A stretch of DNA of 64,000 nt from Umezawaea endophytica (GTDB taxonomy: Bacteria > Actinomycetota > Actinomycetes > Mycobacteriales > Pseudonocardiaceae). Location: positions 16,469 through 80,468 of the forward strand of contig NZ_JANYMP010000021.1 in the NCBI RefSeq assembly GCF_025061645.1, given 5' to 3'. The translations under genes were made by a program, and so were the position numbers. Shown piece after piece: positions 7,586 through 14,863 of the stretch (the first letter of the stretch is position 1; the number at the start of each line of letters is the position of its first letter). The notes under the pieces were generated by a model. The model worked only from the letters and a program-made list of their open reading frames with translations, was not told the DNA's origin and did no database searches.

Positions 7586-8617
7586 CTAGGAAGGGAAATC
7601 CGCGGCGGCAGTAGCGTGGGGCGCCGTCGTGGTGGCCATGTGCGCCAGCCGGGTTTGGGCCGGGGTGCTGCCGGTCCAGGTGCGGTAGGCCCGGTAGAAC
7701 GACTTGGGGTCGTCGTAGCCGAGCAGGAACGAGATCTGGTCCACGGTGAGGTCGTCGTTGCGCAGGTATTGGTGCGCCAGCGTGGTTCTGGTGTCGGTGA
7801 GGACGGTTTGGAACGTGGTGCGCTCGTGCAGCAGCCTGCGTTGCAGTGTGCGGGTGCTGATGGCCAGCGAGCGAGCGACGCCCTGCGCCGTGCCCTGGCC
7901 GGCGGGGAGGAGTTCCAGGAGTGCGGCACGGACTCGTTCGGTGGTCGAGGCTTCGCGGGTGACCTCGGAGAGCCGTTTGCGGAGTTCGGGTTCGAAGTAC
8001 AGCCACATCAGGTCGTTGGCGGTGAGGAACGGGCGGTGGACGTCGGCCGCCGCGAACGTGATCGTGGGCAGCGGCGCCTTGTCCACGTCGATGCCTAGGT
8101 AGTCGAGGAACGGTCTGGTGTCCTGGGGGACGTCGGGCACGGCGAAACGGAGCGGGCGGACGTCGTGGCGGGTGCCGATGCGTGCCAGGGCCACCCAGAA
8201 CACGAGTTCGGCGATCACGAGGACGGGTGGTGGTGTGGGTTTGTCGGGCCAACGGCAGGTCAGCGTCAGGCCTTCCGGGTCGGTGGTCACGTTCAGGCGC
8301 AGGGGTCCGGTGAGCGCCTTGTAGCCCACGAGCCTGCGGGCGGCGATGTCGAGGTCGCGGCTGCACAGCGCGGCGAACATGGGTGGGTTGAACACTTCTG
8401 GGGACAGCGAGCGCCCGATGCGCACGACGAGGTCCGGGCTGTCGGCCTCGGCTTCCACAGCCTCCCAGAGCGCGAAGTACTCCCCCGGTTCGAGGGTGAT
8501 GGGTCCGCGGGTCAGCAGGTCGGCGGGCAGGCCCGCTCGGCGGAGCACGTTCGGCAGGGATATGCCGAGGTCGTGCAGGAGGGCGCCCGCGGTTGGGTCG
8601 AGCGCGAACCTGTCCAC
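7586..8617 (-). CDS. AraC-family transcription regulator (arabinose-binding-domain type)
   Basis: 343 residues. The N-terminal two thirds matches the conserved non-catalytic domain of the OruR/ArgR-like AraC subgroup (LPNVLRRAGLPADLL and LGYKALTGPL regions). The C-terminal 100 residues contain the two AraC helix-turn-helices (SLAISTRTLQRRL and DQISFLLGYDDPKSFYRAY). The GTG at 8617 is chosen because AGGAGG lies seven bases upstream; the longer open frame has no comparable site. It sits directly upstream of the frameshifted short-chain dehydrogenase on the same strand, so it likely regulates that gene. Confidence 0.85.
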   Translation of the reverse strand: MDRFALDPTAGALLHDLGISLPNVLRRAGLPADLLTRGPITLEPGEYFALWEAVEAEADSPDLVVRIGRSLSPEVFNPPMFAALCSRDLDIAARRLVGYKALTGPLRLNVTTDPEGLTLTCRWPDKPTPPPVLVIAELVFWVALARIGTRHDVRPLRFAVPDVPQDTRPFLDYLGIDVDKAPLPTITFAAADVHRPFLTANDLMWLYFEPELRKRLSEVTREASTTERVRAALLELLPAGQGTAQGVARSLAISTRTLQRRLLHERTTFQTVLTDTRTTLAHQYLRNDDLTVDQISFLLGYDDPKSFYRAYRTWTGSTPAQTRLAHMATTTAPHATAAADFPS

Positions 8618-8833
8618 GTCTGCCCTCCTGGTGTCGGTGGCGGTCTCACGGTATTCGCCATCGCGGGCCGCGGGGGTGGTGGATCGCGCCACCTCTGTGC
8701 CGATCTGCGTCAGGCGAGGTCGCTGGTGAAATTTCCCATGAATGGTCAAAATGCCCAACCCGAGGTGATCAAGCGACCCCATGATCACTCGCCGCTGATG
8801 GACGTCACACGATTCCGGCGCCTGCCGCCGCAG

Positions 8834-9082
8834 CGCAGGTGAGGCCTTGACCAGGGAACTCGTTGCCGATGGTTCCGCGAAGTTCTGGGAGGCGAGCGGG
8901 ACGGTGCGGGTGTGACCGTGCGCTATGGGCGGCTGAGGTTGGTGGGGCAGACCAAGGTCAAGGGCTTCGGGTCCGAGACGCTGGCGCACGTCGACAAGCT
9001 CGTGGCGGAGAAAGAGAAGAAGGGCCTCGATTCGGTCAGCACGTCGGAGGTGCTGGCCGACCTGACCTCGCTGACCGGCTGA
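8834..9082 (+). pseudogene. relic of a second WGR/DUF4132 gene (internally deleted, frameshifted)
   Basis: This stretch is closely similar in DNA to the first about 200 bases of the WGR gene at 10218, then jumps to that gene's last about 55 bases. It reads RELVADGSAKFWE, then after a one-base loss VTVRYGRL and GQTKVKGF, then HVDKLVAEKEKKG, and ends TSEVLADLTSLTG-stop, matching ASEVLTELTSLTN at the intact gene's end. About 3.3 kb of the middle is gone, the start region carries an insertion of about 13 bases, and the WGR part is frameshifted near 8900. This is a decayed paralogue or an unequal-recombination remnant, now overlapping the end of the convergent gene at 9036. Confidence 0.8.
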
Positions 9083-10019
9083 GGACGGCGGTGGTCGCGA
9101 TGGCCAGCACGGCGATCAGCGTGCCCGCCGCGGTGAGGGTGGTGGTGTCGGGGTGGAGGAGTGCTTGGCCGCGTAGGGCCTGCCATGTCAGCAGGGCGAT
9201 GGTGGCGGTGTAGCCGGCGGTGGCGATCAGCGTTAGGTGCAGGCGGGTGCTGGCCTTGGCCAGGAGTGGGTGTTTGGCGGCGAGTGCGACCAGGAGGAGG
9301 CTGAGCAGGGGTAGGGCTTGTAGGGCGTGGATGCCGACGAAGTGTGGGATGCGCAGGTCGCCGCCGGTGGTGGACCAGCCGGTGACGGGCATGGACGGGC
9401 CGCCGTCGGGGACGCCTACGCTGTGCGCGCCGATGGCCGTGACGGGGCGGTTGGCGTTCAGCTCGGCCCGTTGCTCGGGGGTGGCGTCGGTCATGAAGAA
9501 CGCCAGGAGCATGCCGATCAGTGACAGGCCGAGGCCGAACCTGATGGCCCACGTGGTGGCCGGTTCCTGTTGGCGTTGCAGGGAAACGACGACCGACACG
9601 ACGAAGGTGGCGATCCAGAGGATCAGGATCATCTGGCCCATCAGGTTGAAGAGGGTGTCGTCGAACTCGGTCTCGGTGTTGAAGTGGCTGGTTTTGCCGC
9701 GGACTACCTGCGTGAGGACCAGCGCCATCTCGGCGATCGAGATGACGGCGACCACGGTGCCCGCCCACCAGCCGGTGCGTCTGGCCCGTCTGGACAGGGT
9801 GAGCATCCAGGCGAGGGTGGCGCCGAAGAGGGCGAACGAGATGCCGAACTTGAGCGGCTTCGACCACGCCGGGCTGCCGTTGATCAGGCGGTCGTCGACT
9901 AGGAGGCCGATGGCCGAGACCAGGACCACGGCGACCATGGCGGCCGACAGCGCGATCAGCGGTCGGTGCCAGTGGACTCGGGGTTCGAGGGCGCGGGCGG
10001 GCGGGGATGTGGTGATCAT
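9036..10019 (-). CDS. polytopic membrane protein, family not recognised
   Basis: 327 residues with about eight hydrophobic segments spread over the whole length and a polar loop around residues 185-225 (VGVPDGGPSMPVTGWSTTGGD) that probably faces outside. I do not recognise a named family; uncharacterised multi-pass proteins of this type occur in actinomycetes. The ATG at 10019 is used. The 3' end overlaps the WGR relic for 47 bases, which suggests the relic no longer has a constrained end. It is divergent from the WGR operon, with 198 bases between starts. Confidence 0.65.
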   Translation of the reverse strand: MITTSPPARALEPRVHWHRPLIALSAAMVAVVLVSAIGLLVDDRLINGSPAWSKPLKFGISFALFGATLAWMLTLSRRARRTGWWAGTVVAVISIAEMALVLTQVVRGKTSHFNTETEFDDTLFNLMGQMILILWIATFVVSVVVSLQRQQEPATTWAIRFGLGLSLIGMLLAFFMTDATPEQRAELNANRPVTAIGAHSVGVPDGGPSMPVTGWSTTGGDLRIPHFVGIHALQALPLLSLLLVALAAKHPLLAKASTRLHLTLIATAGYTATIALLTWQALRGQALLHPDTTTLTAAGTLIAVLAIATTAVLSRSARSGRPAPPTC

Positions 10020-10186
10020 GAGGGGGGCTCCATTCCGGCGGCGGCGAGGTCAACGGTCGCAGTCGCGCGGGTCCGGGTCACTGCGGCCAGCACGTCGGAC
10101 CGGGGTGCGGTTCGCCCTACCTCCGGATGGTCTTGCCTGGTCAGAGGGGTCGCGCGCGGAATTGTCGGACCCTGCCTCTACCGTTC

Positions 10187-10210
10187 CTCCCAGTCGAGCC
10201 GAACTGGGAG
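10187..10210 (+). promoter_or_regulatory. hairpin covering the ribosome binding site of the WGR operon
   Basis: CTCCCAGT (10187-10194) and ACTGGGAG (10203-10210) are a perfect 8-base inverted repeat with an eight-base loop. The second arm contains GGGAG, the only ribosome-site-like sequence before the GTG at 10218. In RNA the stem would hide it, so translation of the operon could depend on opening the hairpin. It could equally be a DNA operator; both are inference. Confidence 0.5.
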
Positions 10211-10217
10211 ATACGAC

Positions 10218-13200
10218 GTGCGCAGGTGGGAACTCGTTGCCGATGGCTCCGCGAAGTTCTGGGAGGTCGGGCGGGATGGCACAGGGGTGACCGTGCGGTA
10301 CGGGCGGCTCGGTTCGGCTGGGCAGACCAAGGTCAAGGACTTCGCGTCGGAGGCGTTGGCGGTGGCGCACGTGGACAAGCTCTTGGCGGAGAAGGAGAAG
10401 AAGGGGTACGGGGAGGTCGGTGCCCCTGTCGCGAGTGGACCAGTGGCCGCTGGGGTCGACGAGTCCGTGGTCGAGCGGCCGGATGAGTCGACGTTCGTGG
10501 TGCCGCCGTCGTGGCGGAATGTGGCACGGCCTGGGCGTGGGCAGGGTGGGCGGCGGGCGGCCAAGTCCTCTCGGGACGCCGAGGCGTACCTGCGGTCCAA
10601 GGTGGAGCGGCTGCCCGCGCAGTTGGCGGCGGCGCTGGTCAACCGCGGCTCGGAGCCGGAGTTGGTCGAGGCGGCCAAGGCCTACCTGGACGGTCGGGGG
10701 ACGCCGCTGGGAGCGGCTGTCGTGGGGGCGACGCTGACCAGCGAGGCATCGCGGTACTACGGCAGGGAGGACGTCGCGACGCTCGCGGACGTGTGGGTCG
10801 TCCAGCACGGGTTCGCGTTCGCCGCGCAGGCGGTCAGCGACCTCGGGCGGATCAGCGTCTTCTGGGCTGGTGCTCCCGGCAAGGCGACGGCGGCGGTGGG
10901 CCGGCGCACCGACGACCACCAGACCTGGCCCTACGCCAACCGCCAGGTCGTGGAGCGGCTCCGGGTGCTGCTGGCCGGTGCCGACGAGGCCGATTACCTG
11001 GCCGCGGTCGAGGTGTTGTCGGCGCGGCGCGACACCGTGCTCACCCGGACGATCGCCGCCTACCTTGCCTCGACGCGGCAGGACTGGGTCGACGAACTGG
11101 TCGCCGAGGTGTTGCCGGGTGCCAGGCTGGTGGAGGAGCACCGGTTGTTCCTCGGTTCCCTGGGGACGGTCGAGCAGGTGGAGGCGGTGTACGCGCGGGA
11201 GGAGTACCGGTACTGGCTGCCGCAGAGCGACGTGCTGCCCACGGTGGTCTGCGCTGTCGGCGCCGGAATCGCGCCGGTCTTGGCTCGGCTGCTCGACGGG
11301 GATTCCGGTGACGACGCGCGCAAGCTCCTGGTCGACGCGCTGGCGTGGACGCCGACCGATGAGGCGTTCGGCCTGCTGGTGGCGCGGCTGGACGAGAAGT
11401 TCGTCATGTCCGCGGTGGTCGGTGCGGTCAAGCGCTACCCGGCGCGGGCGTTGCGGGTGTTGGCGGCGAGCGAGTCAGCGGCGGCGAGGTCGTTGCTGGT
11501 CGGGCACGTCCGGGCCAATCCCGAACTCGTGGCGGTGGCGGAATTGGACGACGAGCTGCGGGTGGTGGTCGAGGACGCCGCCGCCGAGGAGGGGGCCGCG
11601 CCGGACGCGCCCGACGAACTGCTGCCGCGGGTGCTGGTGGCTCCCCCGTGGACGGTCGGTCGCGCGGCGGTCAAGCCGGTCGTCGTCGACGGGTTGGAGT
11701 CGGCCGCGGTGCGGGAGATCCGGTGGGAGCCGGGCGAGCGGCAGGAGTGGTCGGAGGCGTTCGGCGGCTACTACTGGGCCGACGCCACGTTCCCCGAGTG
11801 GGCGGTGGCGGTCGCCCGGCTGCTGGCGGGCAAGATCCCCCACCACATGCAGCCCGCACTGGTCCTGAAAGCCCCGAAGGAGTTGCTGCGGCGCCACCTC
11901 GTGGACTGGCGGCCGGAGATGTGGTCGGCGATGGACTGGGCGAGGCCGTTCGTGGCGCGCTTCGAGATCGACGCGCTCCCGGTCGCGGTGCGGATCGCGA
12001 AGGCGGATCCGACGTCTGGCGCCGAACTGTTGCTGCCGTTCGCGGACGGTGAGGTGGCGCGGCTGATGGCGGGCTGGTTGGGGCGGCTCAAGTCCGTGCA
12101 CGGCGTCGCGGTCGCGTGGCTGCTGCGGCACCCGGAGACGGCGGTTCGGGCGTTGCTGCCCGTGGCGCTGGTGAAGCCGGGCAAGGCGCGGCGCGAGGCC
12201 GAGGCGGCGCTGCGGCTGGTCGCGGCGCGCGGGCACGCCGACGTGGTGCGGCGGGTGGCTGCGGAGCACGGGGGTCGGGTGGAGGAGGCCGCGGAGTCGC
12301 TCATCACCACGGATCCGCTGGACCACCTCCCGGCGAAGATGCCCGTGGTCGGCGACTGGGCTGATCCGGTGCTGCTCCCCCGGATCCTGTTGCGGGACAG
12401 GGAGCACGCGTTGCCCGTCGCGGCGGCGGGGCACGTGGTGACGATGCTGGCGATGTCCAAACCGGATGACGTGTACGCGGGTGTCGAGGTGGTGCGGGAG
12501 TTGTGCGACCCGGAGTCGCTGGCGCGGTTCGTGTGGGCGGCGTTCGAGGCGTGGCGGGCGAACGGGACGCCGCCGAAGGACGGGTGGGTGCTGCCCGCGC
12601 AGGGGCTGTTCGGCGACGACGAGACGGTGCGGGCGCTGGCTCCGGTGATCCGGGTGTGGCCGGGTGAGGGCGGGCACTCGAAGGCGGTGGTCGGGCTCGA
12701 CGTGCTGGCGGCGATCGGCAGCGACGTGGCGTTGCTGCACCTGAACGGGATCGCGCAGAAGGCCCAGTTCGGCGGGTTGAAGGCGCGGGCGCGGGAGAAG
12801 ATCGACGAGGTCGCGGCCGGGCTCGGGTTGACCGGTGAGCAGTTGGCGGACCGGCTGGTGCCGGACTTCGGGTTGGACGACGCGGCGACGCTGGTGGTCG
12901 ACTACGGGCCGCGGCAGTTCGTGGTGGGCTTCGACGAGCAGCTCAAGCCGTACGTGGTGGACGGCGACGGCAAACGTCGGGCCGCGCTGCCCAAGCCCGG
13001 CGCGAAGGACGACCAGGAGTTGGCGACAGCGGAGCACAAGCGGTTCGCGGTGTTGAAGAAGGACGTGCGGACGGTCGCGGCGGACCAGATCCGCCGGTTC
13101 GAGGCGGCGATGGTGGCGCGGCGGCGGTGGCCCGCCTCGGAGTTCCGGTCGCTGTTCGCCGAGCACCCGCTGCTGTGGCACGTCGTGCGGCGGCTGGTGT

Positions 13201-13763
13201 GGATCACCGAGGGCGGGCAGGCGTTCAGGTTGGCCGAGGACCGCACGATCGCCGACGTGAACGACGACGCGGTGGAGCTGCAGGAGGACGCGGTCGTGGG
13301 GATCGCGCACCCGTTGGACCTGGCGGATTCGGTGGCCGACTGGGCCGGGGTGTTCGCGGACTACGAGATCCTGCAACCGTTCCCGCAGTTGGGCAGACCG
13401 GTGCACGCGCTGGCCGAGGACGAGCGGTCGGCGTCGGAGCTGAAGCGGTTCCAGAACGTCACGGTCCCGGTCGGCAAGGTGCTGGGGCTGACGAACAAGG
13501 GCTGGCGGCGGGGTGAGCCGCAGGACGCGGGCGTGGAGTGCTGGATCACCCGGCCGGTGCCCGGCGGCGGGTCGATCGTGGTGAACCTGGATCCCGGCAT
13601 CCCGGTCGGTGTTGTCACCCTGTTCGAGAACCAGACGCTGTCCGGGGTCTGGTTTAACGACCGCGGCAGCGAGTGGCGGCGTGACGGGGCGCGGACGTTC
13701 GGTGAGCTCGACCCGATCACCGCGTCCGAGGTCCTGACCGAACTGACGTCCCTGACGAACTGA
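10218..13763 (+). CDS. WGR-domain DUF4132 protein (YehI/MolR-like)
   Basis: 1181 residues. Residues 1-75 form a WGR domain (RYGRLGSAGQTK, then EKEKKGYGE), a fold found in PARP-type and other nucleic-acid-linked proteins. The middle about 800 residues look like helical repeats rich in Ala, Leu and Val. The C-terminal 300 residues carry the DUF4132 core (RRLVWITEGGQAFRLAEDRT, HPLDL, QPFPQLGR). E. coli YehI and MolR are built the same way and are about as long. The GTG at 10218 is chosen from alignment with the relic upstream and the GGGAG before it. It is the first gene of a five-gene operon; the next start is eight bases after its stop. The biochemical role is unknown. Confidence 0.85.
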   Translation: MRRWELVADGSAKFWEVGRDGTGVTVRYGRLGSAGQTKVKDFASEALAVAHVDKLLAEKEKKGYGEVGAPVASGPVAAGVDESVVERPDESTFVVPPSWRNVARPGRGQGGRRAAKSSRDAEAYLRSKVERLPAQLAAALVNRGSEPELVEAAKAYLDGRGTPLGAAVVGATLTSEASRYYGREDVATLADVWVVQHGFAFAAQAVSDLGRISVFWAGAPGKATAAVGRRTDDHQTWPYANRQVVERLRVLLAGADEADYLAAVEVLSARRDTVLTRTIAAYLASTRQDWVDELVAEVLPGARLVEEHRLFLGSLGTVEQVEAVYAREEYRYWLPQSDVLPTVVCAVGAGIAPVLARLLDGDSGDDARKLLVDALAWTPTDEAFGLLVARLDEKFVMSAVVGAVKRYPARALRVLAASESAAARSLLVGHVRANPELVAVAELDDELRVVVEDAAAEEGAAPDAPDELLPRVLVAPPWTVGRAAVKPVVVDGLESAAVREIRWEPGERQEWSEAFGGYYWADATFPEWAVAVARLLAGKIPHHMQPALVLKAPKELLRRHLVDWRPEMWSAMDWARPFVARFEIDALPVAVRIAKADPTSGAELLLPFADGEVARLMAGWLGRLKSVHGVAVAWLLRHPETAVRALLPVALVKPGKARREAEAALRLVAARGHADVVRRVAAEHGGRVEEAAESLITTDPLDHLPAKMPVVGDWADPVLLPRILLRDREHALPVAAAGHVVTMLAMSKPDDVYAGVEVVRELCDPESLARFVWAAFEAWRANGTPPKDGWVLPAQGLFGDDETVRALAPVIRVWPGEGGHSKAVVGLDVLAAIGSDVALLHLNGIAQKAQFGGLKARAREKIDEVAAGLGLTGEQLADRLVPDFGLDDAATLVVDYGPRQFVVGFDEQLKPYVVDGDGKRRAALPKPGAKDDQELATAEHKRFAVLKKDVRTVAADQIRRFEAAMVARRRWPASEFRSLFAEHPLLWHVVRRLVWITEGGQAFRLAEDRTIADVNDDAVELQEDAVVGIAHPLDLADSVADWAGVFADYEILQPFPQLGRPVHALAEDERSASELKRFQNVTVPVGKVLGLTNKGWRRGEPQDAGVECWITRPVPGGGSIVVNLDPGIPVGVVTLFENQTLSGVWFNDRGSEWRRDGARTFGELDPITASEVLTELTSLTN

Positions 13764-13771
13764 GGAATCCG

Positions 13772-14863
13772 TTGTCCGACAACACGAAGGTCCAGCGGCC
13801 ACCGGCCGAGATCCGGTTCGCCGACGAGTTGGCGCGGCTGCGCGAGTCCGACACCGCGCACCGGCCTCCGGGGTGGGCGCTGAGCTTGCAGGGGGCGCGG
13901 CGGTTCATCATCGGCGACGAGCGGGCGGGTATCACGCGCAAGTTCGTCGGCGACCCGTCGCTGATCGACCGGGCGCTGGTGACGTTGGCGACCAGTCGCG
14001 GGCTGATGCTGGTGGGTGAGCCGGGGACGGCGAAGTCGCTGCTGTCGGAGCTGATCGCGGCGGCGGTGTGCGGGGAGTCGACGCTGACGATCCAGGGCGG
14101 CGCGGCGACGACCGAGGACCAGATCAAGTACTCGTGGAACTACGCGCTGCTGGTCGCGGAGGGGCCGTCGCCGCGGTCGCTGGTGCCCGCGCCGATGCTG
14201 CGGGGCATGGCCGAGGGGAAGGTCGTGCGGTTCGAGGAGATCACCCGGTGCCCGCTGGAGGTGCAGGACAGCCTGCTGTCGCTGCTGTCCGAGCGGGTGG
14301 TGGCGATCCCGGAGCTGACCGGGCCGGACGGGATGGTGTTCGCCAACGACGGGTTCACCGTCATCGCGACGGCGAACACGCGGGACCGCGGGGTCAACGA
14401 GATGAGCGCGGCGCTCAAGCGGCGGTTCAACTTCGAGACGGTGTTCCCGATCGCCGACCTCGCCACCGAGCTGGACCTGGTGGAGCAGGAGGCGCGGACG
14501 CTGCTGGAGCGCTCGGGGGTCGGGGTGCAGCCGCGGCGGGACGTGCTGGAGGTGCTGGTGACGACGTTCCGCGAGCTGCGCGACGGGGTGACGTCGTCGG
14601 GACAACCGATGGACCGGCTGACGACGGTGATGAGCACGGCGGAAGCGGTGTCGGTCGCGCACGCCGTCGGGCTGCGGGGGTGGTTCCTGCGGGGCGAGGC
14701 GGGCACCCCGGCGGATCTGGTGGAGTGCCTGGCGGGGACGGCGGCGAAGGACAACGCGGACGACCTGGCCCGGCTGCGGCGGTACCTGGAGCAGCAGGCG
14801 TCGAAGCGGCGCGGTGAGCAGTGGCAGGCGCTGCACCGGGCTCGTCACCTGCTGCCCGGCTGA
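13772..14863 (+). CDS. MoxR-type AAA+ ATPase (YehL-like)
   Basis: 363 residues. Walker A GEPGTAKS lies near residue 90, Walker B VVRFEEI near 151-157, sensor 1 ATANTRDR near 194, and the arginine-finger region ALKRRFNF near 209. A C-terminal lid follows. MoxR ATPases act as chaperone-like remodelers, nearly always with a VWA-domain partner, and one is encoded two genes downstream. The TTG start follows GAGGA. The stop overlaps the next ATG (TGATG), so it is translationally coupled. It is probably the motor of the five-gene system. Confidence 0.9.
   Translation: MSDNTKVQRPPAEIRFADELARLRESDTAHRPPGWALSLQGARRFIIGDERAGITRKFVGDPSLIDRALVTLATSRGLMLVGEPGTAKSLLSELIAAAVCGESTLTIQGGAATTEDQIKYSWNYALLVAEGPSPRSLVPAPMLRGMAEGKVVRFEEITRCPLEVQDSLLSLLSERVVAIPELTGPDGMVFANDGFTVIATANTRDRGVNEMSAALKRRFNFETVFPIADLATELDLVEQEARTLLERSGVGVQPRRDVLEVLVTTFRELRDGVTSSGQPMDRLTTVMSTAEAVSVAHAVGLRGWFLRGEAGTPADLVECLAGTAAKDNADDLARLRRYLEQQASKRRGEQWQALHRARHLLPG

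Noticed and set aside
14821..14862. upstream start of the DUF5682 gene
   Set aside because: The ATG at 14863 overlaps the MoxR stop and begins directly with the conserved family sequence.
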